Below the pieces are notes generated by a model. The model did not search any database and was not told where the DNA came from. It was given only the letters and a program-made list of their open reading frames with translations. This document shows, piece after piece, positions 20,229-32,307 of a stretch of 64,000 nucleotides of DNA. Numbering within the stretch: position 1 is the stretch's first letter; each line of letters opens with the position of its first letter. The translations under genes were made by a program, and so were the position numbers. Source of the DNA: Ligustrum vulgare (taxonomy: Eukaryota > Streptophyta > Magnoliopsida > Lamiales > Oleaceae); contig OY743179.1 in NCBI GenBank assembly GCA_963555705.1, positions 17,182,692 to 17,246,691 on the forward strand, in the 5' to 3' direction.

Positions 20229-22661
20229 GATCTGCTCTCTCGAAATCTCTTTATTATCCGTGTTGAGGGATTGACTTCTCCACTACAAAAGGTCGAGGAC
20301 AACGGAGAGCCTCACGGAACTAAAGTGGCAAGAGGGCTCCAAAATTGAAGATGAGCATATCTACAAACCTTCAAGTGTCGACTCCCTTAATACTAGTAAA
20401 TACCTTGGCTTACCATCACTTATTAGAAAAAAAGAAGAAGAAAGATATCTTCAGCTTGTTGAGGGATAGACTTTAGCGAAGACTGTAAGGCTGGAAAGGG
20501 AAATTGTTATCTAGAGCTGGATGAACAATTCTTGTTAAAAGCGTGGCTCAAGCAATTCCTTCATGTTGTATGAATACTTTTTTGATTACAAGATCTTTAT
20601 GCGACGAGCTACAAAAGATGATGAATTCATTTTGGTGAGGTTTGAAAAAGGAAGAGAGAAAAGACTGTGTATTAGCAAAAACTTGGTGGAATAGGTTTTC
20701 GAAACATGACCAGCTTCAACTTGGCTATGTTTGGGAAACAAGGTTGAAATGTAATCTCTAACCCTAATGCTCTTGCTTCTAGGGTTTTCAAAGCTAAATA
20801 TTACCCAAGAGGGGATTTTTGTCGGCCACTTTTGGCTATAGACCAAGTTTCACTTGGAAGAGCATTCATAGTTCTCAAACAGTCTTAGAAGAGGTTGCCA
20901 TGCAGAGTTGGTAATGGAGCTTCAGTTAATGTGTGGGAAGAACCTTGGTTGCGAGAAGCTGAGATTTTTATATTCAAACACCTTTGCCTCAGGACATTGG
21001 TGTGCATGAATTGTTTATTCTAGGATGCCAATAATGAGATTCTGACCTTTTGCACGATCTTCTTTTACCAAGGGATGCTTATGCTGTTTTAAAAAATTCG
21101 TTACCTATTACACCAATTTCTAATAGGATTATTTAGCATTACACTAACGACGGTTTCTACTCAGTGAAAATAGGATATAAAGTAGCAGTGGAAATTTCAG
21201 GACATGAAGAAATATATAGAGTTGCAGGGGATTGGACAAAGCTTTGGAAGATTAAACTCCCTCCTAAGGTTAGGGATGTCAAACGGGCCGAGTTGGGCCA
21301 GGTCGGTCCATTAGCCTCAAAATTGATCCTGCCCACGAGCTGGACCGATGACGGCTCGTGTGGGAGACAAGCCGAGACAGGCCGGCTCGTCTCCCACACA
21401 GCCGGCCCAAGTTCGGCTTGTGGCTTGTGTCTTTTTCTAACTTTCTAATACTAAAAAAATATCACGAGCCTAAACAGGCTTCTCACAAGCTTCTCATGAG
21501 CCTGAATGAATCTCACGAACTTCTTACGATCCCGCTCATGAGACCCGTTTCTCACGAGTCGAAATAGGTCGGCTTGCGAGCCGACCCATTTCACGGTTTG
21601 TTGGGCTTGTCCACGAACTGGTCCACAATCTTTGCGAGCTAATTATGAACTGTCCAACACCCAAATATTTTGTCCAGTCTAAGCCCAAGTCCATTTTTTA
21701 ACGAACCGAGCATAACGTACGAATTGTCTGGCCCATTTACCACCCCTACCTAATTTCAAGATTTATATGGCGTTGCTGTAAAAATTGCTTACCAACACGT
21801 GTAAACTTGATTAAAAAAGGATTGCAGATGGTTTCTTCTTATGTTCTTTGCGACAGCAATGAGGAAACTCCCAAGCACGTCTTTCTCATTTGTCCATTTG
21901 CTAAGGAGTGTTGGAGATTAGCAAACTTTGCAAGCCCTTCTCGCAACATAGCAATTTAGCTGATTGGTTCTTCCAGTCTATCTCATCTGCATCAAAGTTA
22001 ACAAAATAGAAAATATGTATGGTAACATAGAGTATTTGGAAGCATCGAAACTAGTTAGACTTAATACGCCTCCTCAAACAACAATGTTTTCAGGTTTTAG
22101 CTTTCTTTATGAATGGATTGCATAAAAAATGAAGAATGAGAATAATATACAGTAGAGGTCTTCATTAGTCAAGTGGAGAAAGCTACTTGAGGGTTTTCTC
22201 AAACACAACGTAGATGCTGCAACCTTCCAAGTGCAAGGGGTGTTTGGTTTCAGATTTATTATCCGAGATGATCGTAATTCTTGTGTGCGCTGCTTGTCAA
22301 GATCAATGCCAGGAAATGTCAGCCCAGATGAGCAGAAAGGATAGCCTTGCATGAAGCGTTGTTATGGGTGGAGAATTTCAGTTTGCACCATGTTATCTTT
22401 GAAGTCGATGCAAAACAAGTAGCAGACGGTACTTATTCAGCAAAGCCGAACCATTCCTACTTCGGTGTCATTATTGTTGAATGCAAACAACTTTTACGTT
22501 TCCACATGGACCACACGGTTGTTTTTGGCAATCGTCAAGCAAATACTCCAACACATGATCTAGTTAGGTGTTCTTATCAATATGTAAACCCTATGATTTG
22601 GAATGAGGCTCCTCTAATTCTTGAGGCCTCCTTGTTGTCCAATTCTATCGGTGATGAATAA
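20229..22661 (+). pseudogene. LINE ORF2 3' part: RT remainder and RNase H-like domain
   Basis: The frame resumes after the solo LTR with LLSRNLFIIRVEGLTSPLQK. The segment that should carry the catalytic FADD box is missing: the text passes from HGTKVARG almost directly to SKYLGLPSLI, so the RT core is deleted. Later come a zf-RVT-like part (YSVKIGYKVA and LWKIKLPPKV, then CDSNEETPKHVFLICPFAKE) and an RNase H-like domain ending the ORF (22347-22661: EALLWVENFSLHHVIFEVDA). Several stops are present. Confidence 0.82.
21271..21748. mobile_element. Short TIR element (hAT-like MITE) in the LINE
   Basis: The ends TAGGGATGTCAAACGGGCC and GGCCCATTTACCACCCCTA are imperfect inverted repeats. The interior has many GGCTCGT/ACGAGCC words and no transposase. 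It splits LINE sequence between LWKIKLPPKV and a resumed NFKIY frame. A clean 8-bp target duplication is not visible (CCTAAGGT against CCTAATTT is only partial). Confidence 0.72.
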
Positions 22662-22675
22662 ACTTACATTTTCAT

Positions 22676-22692
22676 AAAAAAAAAAAAAAAAA
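22676..22692 (+). other. LINE poly(A) tail
   Basis: A run of 17 A closes the LINE 14 bp after its last stop codon, as expected for target-primed reverse transcription. Confidence 0.85.
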
Positions 22693-23600
22693 GCCCACTT
22701 GTGGATGGCTGGAGTGGTAGGGCGCTAGTGGGCTACTATTCATCCAACACAACTTTCACACTTATCACCCCCCCCCCACTCCATTAGCCCCAACTATAAA
22801 TCATATTTTTATCGAATTTTGATAAAGTTGATGAAATTTGTGGTTAAGAAATTGTGAGATCTATTGACTTTAATTTTGATAATAAATTAGATTAAAATCT
22901 AGATCAAACAATGACTTATTCCCAAATATTCTATCAAAATTTGATAGAATTTTGTCCGCTAGAAAAAAAAAACAAACAAAACTTTACTAACACCTTTTTA
23001 GACCTCAACTGTATACTTGACACACCATTTATCGTTGAGTTTCCATCTATATCCTTTACGTTCAACTCACGCAATTACTCTCTCAACCACCAAGGCATCT
23101 CACATCCTCCAAAAATCCCTCAGTCCTTCTACAATAAGGGCTCCTCATCCTATTGTTGTAATGTCAACATTCGATGCGAAATAAAAAGTTGAAGCTGCTA
23201 TGACAAGGAGTTGCAAACACCTAAGCCATGAATCCATACTATTCGCAAGTAATCGTAACCAGTTGAAACTTTGAAGTTACTATACATAGCCCGAATAATC
23301 TAGGTATCCCAGAATTTCAGAACAAAAGCTGAATTTCAGCATTTCGATTTTATTTTGTTTTATTTCATGATTCTCTTCATCATCCACGAGATTTGTGTAA
23401 TTCTTAACCCACACATGGAGCCATACCTTCATACGGCATGATTTGAACTGGTGTCTCTGGTGTGCAACCAGAATCTGCTAGTCGATCGGAGAATGCTAAG
23501 TAGAATTCAGAGGAGCACAACATTTTCGTCCAACTTATGAGACGATTTTGGCGAAGGGCATCAATGAGGGAAGTGTTTCACATTCCTATTTAACTCGAAG
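22693..23600. other. Non-coding stretch
   Basis: AT-rich. It includes a run of ten C at 22769-22778. A 93-codon plus-strand ORF at 22911 has no recognisable domain. The final part may be older Copia sequence leading into the pol remnant. Confidence 0.35.
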
Positions 23601-23609
23601 AAAATAGAA

Positions 23610-24354
23610 TGTCATGTATGCCTTTTCAAAATGTTGTAGTATGTGTAATATACCGGTGGTTTACACTAGAGCATATATAGCTTTTCTGTTAGTGTTCATA
23701 GTAGATTCATGAGCAATCCAAGTGAAATTCATTGGGAAGCTACGAAATCTTTAATAAAATACCTTTAAGGTACATCAAACCTGAGTTTAATGTTTTTGAA
23801 ACTAAAGGAAGGCTTAAAGCTTTGACGATTTGTAAATTCTGATTTAGTTGGAAATTTAGATAACGGAAAATCTACTTTTTCCTATTTCCTTTTGTTGAAT
23901 GATACTTGCATTAGTTGGAATAGAAACTTGTAGCTTTGTCTTCAACTAAAGCAGAATGCATAGCAGCCATTGATGCAGTAAAAGAATGCATATGGTTGAA
24001 AGGTCTGCTAAATAAATTAGGATATCTTGATAATAATGGTACTAAAATCTACACAGATAGTCAAAGTGCTCTATATCTAATCAGAAATCATGTATTTCAT
24101 AATTGATCAAAACACAAATTTATTAAGTTTCACTTTATTAGAGATGTGATTGATCAAGGAACAATAAAACTGGTTAAAATTCCTACTCAGTTTAATCCAG
24201 CGAATACAGGAACAAAAGTTATCCCAATATCCAAGTTTAAAGAGGCTTTAACTTCTTTAAATCTAGTTGAATTTGATAATGTGTATGTTTCAAATTGTCC
24301 AGGTTACGTTGATCCAAATAATGTGGGGATTGTAAGCAATAATTGGCCCAAATA
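23610..24354 (+). pseudogene. Copia pol 3' end (RT tail and RNase H), decayed
   Basis: Frames show SRFMSNPSEIHWEATK-like text (about 23700-23740), then LLNDTCISWNR and STKAECIAAIDAVKECIWLK. The RNase H active-site text TDSQSALYLIRN is present. A stop breaks it after HVFHN (24103-24105), and the last part IPTQFNPANTGTK is typical of the Copia C-terminus. Earlier stops and frameshifts occur in the RT tail. It directly precedes the LTR start at 24331, and the final codons overlap that boundary. Non-functional. Confidence 0.88.
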
Positions 24355-24678
24355 AACTAGCCCAAATATGTAGCACACGCTCCAACCCAACAGAAGTCAA
24401 GAGAGTTGAAGTTAAAGACCATTTACATCAATCCATTGCTTATGATCTGCTGAAATGAATGTGATCGGCCCAAACTGAAACCGAGTTGGAGGCATGTATT
24501 AACATAATAGACCCCTCAATCTGTTTAAGGCTTTAAGGTCATATCATCTTTCAGAACCTTTCGTCTGTTCTAATTTTTCTCTCCAAAATCTTCTTCTACT
24601 CTTTTTTATTGTTTTCTTTGATGGTCCAATATTTTCCCTCTGTAATACTAACTCGTGTTGTAATATTCTGAGAGAGAC

Positions 24679-25009
24679 TGTAACGCCTCGAATTTCGTGG
24701 AGCTCGGGACGCTAAGTCGTCCTTTAAATCTGATTTTATTGTGAAAATAATTAAAAATTTTAAACATCATTTTTATTATGTGAAACATTTGAAACAACAT
24801 TTTGCGAAAAATAATTGAATTTTTGTAAACATCACAATTATTATTTAAAAGCTAAAGCGGAAACTAAATTTTAATCAATTTAATTAAAACAATTCATAAA
24901 AATTAAATCTTAAGTTTTAAAGTAAAGTAACGATAAATAATTAAATTGACGACATTTATGAAACTTGACTTAAAAGGAAAATTAATATTATTTCTGATTT
25001 TTCCACATC
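24679..25009 (-). repeat. Second Gypsy LTR end, outer copy
   Basis: It starts TGTAACGCCTCGAATTTCG, the reverse complement of an LTR 3' end. It is a diverged homologue of the segment beginning at 25010 (TGTAATGCCCCGAGTTCC), sharing the ATTTTATTG...AAACATCA(T/C) order. It is cut short by the 25010 start. Flanks GAGAC (24674-24678) and AAGAC (27360-27364) nearly match, so the outer pair of ends may be the original insertion. Confidence 0.6.
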
Positions 25010-27359
25010 TGTAATGCCCCGAGTTCCGAGAAACGCGAGAACGCCACTTTTCTAAATTTTGAAATAAATTTTATTGCGGAAGAATGACTAAATATTAAAT
25101 ATCACATTTTTTTGAATAAAAGTTTAGCGATAATTCAGATGAAATAAAATAATTCGTACAAATTTATTTAAAATGAAAATTCTTGATAAAATGAAATAAT
25201 TATTTCGAAATTCACGACTTTAAAAAAAATCATATCAATTTATAATTTTCCGTCATTGCCCATCACTCGCCACCGGAGAGATTTGTTAAAATAACGGGGT
25301 GAGCATTTCAAAATGAAATACTCAGTAGACTCAACTCCAATAATTAATTTACAAGATAATTGGACGAGTAATTATGCAAATAATGTAGTGATATTCTCTT
25401 CTTATTCATAATAAGCATCATAAAATGAGTGCAAATGAACATATTCTTGTCTTGTCTTATACTAGCAAATAAGTTATGACGTGCATAACACAAATTCTCA
25501 AATTTATCTCATACGAGATATTCTTGTCTTTTCTCATGCAATTAAGCATATAAAAATCATACAAATCCACATAAATAATGCAATTATAGTCTAAATTAAT
25601 TAATGGGGGCGAGTCTAACTTTAATTTTACGAGTTCTCAAAAATCGGCGCGGGAAAATCACGTTGTTCTTCTAAATGTCCAAGCGCCTCGTCTAGTCAAA
25701 AATAAATAAACCTTAAAGTGGTATTTGTAAATCAAATATTTTTGAAACAAAAGAATTTTAAAATAAGAAAATAAAAGTTTAGGGATTAAATTAAAAATCA
25801 AACATAGTTGGGATTTGAAAAGAGTTGAGATCAAACTAAATGATTTGCAAAAGCTTATGAGTTGAATAAAATATTTTAAAACCAAAAGATCAAAATAATA
25901 CTTTCAAAAACTAAAGGGGTTGACTTAAAATAATTTAAAACCTTATGGCTTGAACTAAAATATTTTAAACTAACAGGGACTAAAAGGGAGATTTTCGAAA
26001 ATCAGATTTATAACCCAAGTCATCTCCTCCCTTCTTATTTTTTTTGTGAGAGACAGAGAGGAGAAGAGATGGCGATCGGCCATCCTTGACTAGCAGCTGT
26101 CGGGCGTCAAATGTCGTTGTTCGACCGACGGTGGCACCGCCATCATATGGCGGTGACTGGGTCGGTAAATGATGACTGTTTGGAGTGGATTTGATGTGGA
26201 ACCGAAACTAAATCAAGGCTCGATTTAGATGATTTTCAGTTGAGAATTCAGTGGAACTAATTGAAGTTTCGAGGTAAGTAATGGGCTTAGTTTGATTCTA
26301 GGTTTTTGGTTCGATTTGGTTGATCTTCGAATTGGGGCAGAGATTGTGGTGGTGTTCGGACGATGGAGGTGGTTGGTGTGTTCCGAATTGTGTGGTGTTG
26401 GCCGGTGATGATTCTGACGGTGAGGGAATATGGTGGTGGTCTGATTGATGTTTGCGGCGGTCGTGGGAGGTTTGGGTGCAGCCTATGTGGGTGGCTGTGA
26501 AATTCGGGTTCGACTCATGGTGGTGGTTGGTTTGGACGATGGAGGTGGTTGGTGTGTTCTGAATTGTGGCAGTGGGCAGGGGCTTAATGGTGGTTGATTT
26601 GCAGTCGACATTGGAGGTTCTAGGATGGGTTTTCGAGATTGGATGGTGTTGTTGCATTGTGCGGTATGTGCTATGCAAGAATGATGTTGGGGAAGGGATG
26701 CATACCAAGAAAGATTTGCTGTGAATGCTTTTGGTGTTGTGAACGTAAATTGTGATGGGGGAGAAGAGGGAGTATATTCCTGGTTGTGTACACGTTTTTG
26801 GTAAGTTTTAGCAGCTATGACTTGGGGAGGATTGAAGGGATTTGGGCTGAATGAGGGAGTTGGAGGAGAGGTTAAAGGAATAATACAGATCAGTTATGGC
26901 ATGTAAGGGGGAAGAATTTTGGGAAGAAAGAAAAGAACGTGGAGTCATCCATTGATAGACAAGATGGAGAATTGGAAGAGAAACTGCTAGGAAAGAAGAG
27001 AAATAAAAAAAAAATGTGTTGGATTGGTTGGCCTTCAAGAACTTGGGCTTAGAGTTGAAATGGATCAAGATGTATTTGAGATTTGGGCTTAAAAGTTTGG
27101 GTTGAATCAAAATAGTTTGGATCTAAAATAAATTTTAAAATTTGGATTTAAAAACAATTTAAAGCTTGAACTTAAGATTTTAAAAATGGTGACATTGGAA
27201 TATTCTTAATAAAATTTGGAATTTGATTATGATTAAAATTATTTAAATTTCACTTATTAATGGCTAGACGAAAATGTGTTTAAAAATAAATGGGCAATGT
27301 CGAAGCGACACATTTTAAATAATATTTAAATAAGTCACGAAAAATTCTCGATCGCTACA
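25010..27359 (-). mobile_element. Gypsy (Tekay/Del-like) LTR, minus orientation
   Basis: Reverse-complemented, it starts TGTAGCGATCGAGAATTTTT and ends CTCGGGGCATTACA, matching both ends of the LTRs at 53017 and 59023. Shared inner blocks include the TGGCGAGTGATGGGCAATGA region and the TCTACTGAGTATTTC region. At 2350 bp it is longer than those LTRs. The His/Pro-rich antisense ORF at 26298-26708 is not a gene. No PBS or coding region adjoins it, so it is a solo LTR. Confidence 0.82.
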
Positions 27360-27450
27360 AAGACCTTGTAATTAGTTCATCAAGTATTTTGTATAAAGTG
27401 TGCAATTTGTCTGCTAAGTTTGCAACTCTTCTGATCTTCATTTTTACAAT

Positions 27451-28015
27451 TTGTTCGAAGTAAAAGTTTTTGATGTTCTTCATGTTAAATATGAGATTTT
27501 TGGTTGTAAATTTGTGATTTTGGATTTGAAAATCCTTAACATAAATGTTGGAAATTAATTCACATGAACTCTATCACATTTTACAATCAAGAATGACACG
27601 AACAATTTATGTTTAATAAAATTTTATCACACTTTGAAGAATCAAATTGTAGATAGAATTTATTAAAAGCAGTCCCATTTTGTTGCTCGAAGTGGGCAAC
27701 AAAAAAGCACAAAGGTTCCACTTTTAAACATAGTTGCCCACCTCGGGCATCAAGACATTCCCATTATTCATAGAGTTAATAATTAATGCAAGCAAATTTG
27801 TTTTATGGAAGTCAAGTAAAATATCATGTTTTAGTGAATCAAGATTAATGTTATGCAGTACTGATGATATATAACATCAGATTACGTGACATTATAGTGA
27901 TAAGTTATCAATATTGTACCCATCATCACGTGAATTGCGTTAAACACTACTAGTATTGCATATATATATATATATATATATATATCTTCTCACCTATTAC
28001 AAAATTTTAGTAAGG
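27451..28015. other. AT-rich non-coding stretch with (TA)n
   Basis: No gene. A TA run lies at 27959-27985. A GTTGCTCGAAGTGGGCAAC / GTTGCCCACCTCGGGCA pair (27679-27750) gives a small inverted symmetry. Confidence 0.4.
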
Positions 28016-28019
28016 ATCC

Positions 28020-28632
28020 TTTTCATTGCGATGGTGGCATTTGGATGGAAAGAAAATGAATTACAAATAATTGAATTTTTGAGAACTTATTTTCCTGAGA
28101 ATTTGAAGTTGGGTGTTTGATTGCAAGGGTTTAAAGAAAACGAATTCCATGTTTTGGTGTTTGATTGGTAATATTTTTCATATAATTTGATTGTTGAAAA
28201 ATATCATTTACTAATAAATTATTTAATAAATAAGAAATAATAAAATAGATAAAAGTGGTGAAATTCCAACTAAATTGTAAGATTTACAAAGTTGAAGGAC
28301 AGAATTGTAACTATTCAAAAGTTGAATAGAATCAAATAATGAATATTGAGTTCGACCACGGATCGATTAGATCTTATTGAAATTTGAAGGATCGGATTGG
28401 AAGAACAAAAGGTATAAAATCAAGCAAATCAGAAAGTTGGCAACCAAAATGCAAGAAAATAAAGTGAATTTTATTTTGCTAAGAAAGTGGATTTCCACAA
28501 CTTAGACAAGAATCCAAATTTCTCGAAAACAAAGAATTGGGTTTGATGTGACCCAAGCAAGGAAGATGTTTTACATGAAAATTTTTGCTGATCAAACAAG
28601 CAAGGAAAATTTTGTGTAATCAAACAAGGCCT
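28020..28632. mobile_element. Possible MITE
   Basis: The right end, read in reverse, is GGCCTTGTTTGATTACACA, a form common to plant MITEs. The left end near 28033 (GGTGGCATTTGGATGG) matches it only loosely. There is no coding sequence and no target duplication could be fixed. Confidence 0.35.
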
Positions 28633-28679
28633 AATTATAAAATCTATCTATCTATATCTATGCTTCTGTATAAAAATAA

Positions 28680-29102
28680 GATAGTCCGGTAAGTGTGAAT
28701 GCAAAATGAGGCAGTGTGAATGCAAAATAATTGTTCCTGCCCATACTTTGGCTTCATTAATGATATAAATATTTATATAAATTCAGTGCTCTTCACTTAA
28801 TACAATTGTAATTTTTTATCTGTGTTTAGATTCAAGTAGATTAATGTCACTTAATGCAATTGTAATTTGTATTCGTGTTTGAATTTATGTAGATTATTAT
28901 CATATTTTAATCCCGATTAGTTTAGTTCTTAATTTTCTAGGTTTCAGTATTACTCTCTGTGTGTGTGTGTGAGAGAGAGAACTTTAGGTAGGTGTAAATG
29001 CAAAATAATTGTTCCCAACCCCCACCCACCCACACACAAATTCAGTGCTTTCCACTTAATGAAATTGTAATTTGTATCCGTATTTAAATTCATGTAGATT
29101 AA
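28680..29102. repeat. Diverged direct repeats
   Basis: The phrases GTGTGAATGCAAAAT...AATAATTGTTCC, AATTCAGTGCT(C/T)T(T/C)CACTTAAT and AATTCATGTAGATTA occur at about 28690-28845 and again at about 28990-29100. A shortened copy lies at 28848-28895, and (GT)n/(GA)n runs sit between (28957-28980). Confidence 0.6.
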
Positions 29103-29343
29103 AAACACTAATATTGAATGGATTCGGTCAATATTTATTGCTATCAGTGTTAAAATTATATTTAATTATTAGTTTTTATTTATTTGTTGTTCTTAATATT
29201 ATATATCCTATGCGTAGTCACCAATATTAAAATTGTGTTTCAGTTATTAATGGTCAAATCGTTTGTTTTCTTTAATATTAAAAATCATATTTTCTGAAAT
29301 ATATATTAGATATATTATTATTAACTATTTTAATAAATTAAGT

Positions 29344-29506
29344 CTTCGTTCAATGGCTATATTTTTGTTTATAAACAAAAACATTGTTGTTTTGTAGGTA
29401 AAATGTGTGGTTAAAAAGTAGTTTTGAAATATGTGAGCTGTTAAAAAGTGGATTGAGAAATTTTGTTGTTTATAAATAATTTATAGACAAAGTTATTGAA
29501 CGAATT
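29344..29506. mobile_element. MITE with TTCGTTCAAT ends
   Basis: The ends TTCGTTCAATGGCTAT and AAAGTTATTGAACGAAT are inverted repeats. The centre has AAATGTGTGGTTAAAAAG, shared with other short elements in the window. About 160 bp with no ORF. Confidence 0.65.
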
Positions 29507-30255
29507 CTAATATTGAAAAGTTAATGCTTTAATTTTTTCTTTAGCTAATAATATTAATAGAATGAGTAATATTTAGCTCCCCCGCTTTCTATTCGTTCAG
29601 TCGCCTCACTAACTCCGTGAACCGCGTCCTCCGTTTTCTCGCTTGTTGCCCTCGTTTGATCATTCTTAATTTTAATAATTTTTTTAAAGATCATAATGTA
29701 TAAGCTTTTCACTACAATTTTGCGATCTTCAACTTTGCCTGGTTGTCATATACTAATAATTGCAAGGTTTTCGAAATTATTATGTTGACTATTTATTTTC
29801 GTAAATAAAGTTATAAATTTATTGGTTAAATTTAAATATTTGTTGGGTTAAGATTAAACACATGTTTATAAATATTATGATTGTTGTTTTTGAATGCCTA
29901 AAAAAAAAGGTAATAAGAGAGGTAAATGTAAAAGTTATGATAAATATATTGATACTTTCCATATGCATCAATATTTATATCCATAATATTTTATCAAACA
30001 TGATATTCCATTAAAAAAATTACTAAATTTATATTATAAATGAAATCATTAATAATTCATAAAATTATTGAAATCAATAGTCATTTATTATTTAGTGAGT
30101 GTTCGACGACTACTTAATGAGGAGAGAGAATATTTTTTTGTATTTTCGAGGCAAAATATATGGTTAAAAGTTGGAGAGAGAAAATGTGTGTGGATAAAAA
30201 ATGGTTTGAAAAATTGTGTAGTTTAATGAGCTTATTAATGAGTTAGCCGAACGGA
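29507..30255. other. AT-rich stretch with a further MITE copy
   Basis: No gene. About 30096-30255 again shows GTGTTCGACGACT...TATATGGTTAAAAG...AGTTAGCCGAACGGAAG, a weaker member of the same MITE group. Confidence 0.45.
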
Positions 30256-30265
30256 AGCGTAAATA

Positions 30266-32307
30266 CTAGTTTGACCACGTGCAATGCACGTGCCGTAATT
30301 TCATTGAGTATGTAATAGCATGCACACATTCTGTTAGAAACTAAATTTTCTCTTTGTGTGTAATGCGTTAGAAAAGAATTTAACTGACATTGAGAGACCC
30401 TAAAAGATAACATAGAAGAAATTTCAATTAAATCACAATAATACATTTTAAATGTAGTATACATGTGCCTGTGAAGAAAATGATACATTTAAATTTAAAT
30501 TTTATGTGTAAACCCAAATGTACAATTTTTTAAATCAAACATCTAATTAGCGCACGACAAAATGCAAGAAAAAAAAGAATAAAAAGGAAATAAATATGCT
30601 TTCGCAAAATTAGACTGTATATAACGGAAGTAATACCTTCAAAGTAGGATTCGCAAAAGGTATAAAGATCGAGCCTTCCAACCAAAACAGAAAGCAATAG
30701 ACGTCCTAGAGTGTCTGTTATAATTGAACTACCTTTGAAATTGAATTCTAAAACGGTAAACACAAAGAAAACACATTTTTTTCATACATACAAACATAGA
30801 GTACCAAAAAAAAGTAAAAAAATTACATAAGCAATGGAAAAATAACTATGAATCAAAGAACTACTTACAATTCAGCTACTTTTCGGGAAAAAAAAGTCAG
30901 CGAATCTGTCAACCTCCGGTCGAAATCAAAACGAAAAGTTACTTGTTCGAAATTACACCATATAACAAAACCTTAACATATGTACGCAAATGGGTAAAAA
31001 GGGAAAAAAATTATCTACACGTTAGATGTATCCAAGCTTACATTTTTATTAGACCTTTATGTATCTTTGGTCTTAAACTAGAAGAGTATAAGTAGAACAA
31101 AATGTATTAGAAATTAAATGAAATATCATCCCAAAAAAATACATAACAAGGAATAAATATGTTTTGGTGAAATTAGATTGTATGTGTTAATAGAACTAAT
31201 TTCGAACCAAGATTCACAAAAGATCTAAATATCAAGCCTTCTAAACGAAACAAAAAATAATAAAAGTTCTAGTTGAAAAGAAAAATAAAAAAATCACATC
31301 TATCAAACTACTTTTTGAGTGGGATTCGTAGACGTTCTAGTAAAAAGAATAAAAACAAAAATCACATCTATAAAAAATATATGCCCAACTACTGTATTTT
31401 AGGGGGAAAAACACAATATGCTGTCAACATACCTTCTAAATTGGATAATTAAGCAGTATAACGATTTATGGTGTGTTCGGTAAATTTTTGTTATAATTAA
31501 CACAATTTTCAACACCACTTTTAACCACACATCTTTTTCTTCTTCAATTTTTAACAACATATCTTATCTAGAAAACACAAATAACAACAATCATTACCTG
31601 TTATAATAGTTTCCGAACACAAGCTTACAATGTTCTTAACTACAAAGAAACAAAAAGCAAATAAATAAATAAAAAATCAATGAACAAGATATGACAATCA
31701 GAACTCAGAAGTTCATTTTACTACAAAAAAAGGCATAAGGAAGATCTGAAAAGTAAAACATGTACTAAAGGCACAAAAAAAATCAACATAATGAACCGAA
31801 CACACAAACCTCCAAAAGACTATCGTTGCAAGCAAAGTTCAGACGATCCGAACACATTTTGAACGATGAAACTTGAACGTGAAAAAAAATGACAACATAA
31901 AGAGGGGAAAAAAAAGAAGAAGAAAAAGAAGCAAAAAATACACTCATTGTAATAGTATCTTCACAGGGGCAGGAGCGTAGACGTGGACTTCGTATTGCTG
32001 AACGTTGGCAGGGAGACATAGAAGAAATTTTAAAGTTAAGCGTCCGCGTGTTCAATTGAAAGAAACGAGACCAAGGACTAAATCGATCCTAAAAAAAATT
32101 CTATTAATGTCTATTAACGAGTCATAAAGCTTTTCAAGCCCATACCAATGAACCAACTTTTTAAAGAACCAAACAAACCCATTTTTGTTAGATAAAAAAC
32201 GAAAAGAATAGAACTCAATTCATGCCGCTCATTCAGCTTTGCGGTGGCTCAAATGACTTAGGTAGTTTTGTTGGCTTGTGAATAGTGAATCTTTTATTGT
32301 ATAGGGA
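30266..32307 (-). mobile_element. Non-autonomous Helitron, 2042 bp
   Basis: On the minus strand the 5' end is TCCCTATACAATAAAAGATT (from 32307), preceded by A. The 3' end has a hairpin CACGTGCATTGCACGTG, a 6-nt spacer GTCAAA and then CTAG followed by T (30269-30265). TC start, hairpin, CTRR end and insertion between A and T are the defining Helitron features. No RepHel ORF is present, so replication would depend on another element. The interior contains two diverged copies of a block of about 300 bp (about 30560-30720 and 31110-31270). A short MITE sits at 31468-31625. Confidence 0.85.
31468..31625. mobile_element. MITE inside the Helitron
   Basis: The ends ATGGTGTGTTCGGTAAAT and TAGTTTCCGAACACAAGCT are inverted repeats. 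The interior CTTTTAACCACACATCTTT is the reverse of the shared TGTGTGGTTAAAA signature. Confidence 0.6.

Larger units (their letters stand above)
14420..22692 (+). mobile_element. Decayed L1-type LINE with nested insertions
   Basis: In order: a leader, ORF1 with gag-like DUF4283 and zinc knuckle (14773-15868), ORF2 with endonuclease and reverse transcriptase, an RNase H-like end, a stop at 22659-22661 and a 17-nt poly(A) at 22676-22692. The order matches plant L1 LINEs. Frames are broken by many stops and shifts. A 2473-bp solo LTR interrupts the RT (17756-20228) and a 478-bp TIR element interrupts the later part (21271-21748). The conserved protein reads on across both insertions. The 5' limit and the target duplication are not resolved. 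Confidence 0.9.
24331..27450 (+). mobile_element. Copia 3' LTR interrupted by Gypsy LTR sequence
   Basis: After the purine-rich AATGTGGGGAT the LTR starts TGTAAGCAATAATTGGCC at 24331. Copia-like leader text runs to 24678, then Gypsy LTR sequence (24679-27359) intervenes. TTGTAATTAGTTCATCAAGTA follows from 27366, with a possible CA end near 27448. The 3' limit is a guess. Confidence 0.6.

Noticed and set aside
26298..26708. 136-codon His/Pro/Thr-rich minus-strand ORF
   Set aside because: It lies inside a minus-orientation Gypsy LTR and is made of GGTGGTTGG-type low-complexity sequence; no domain.
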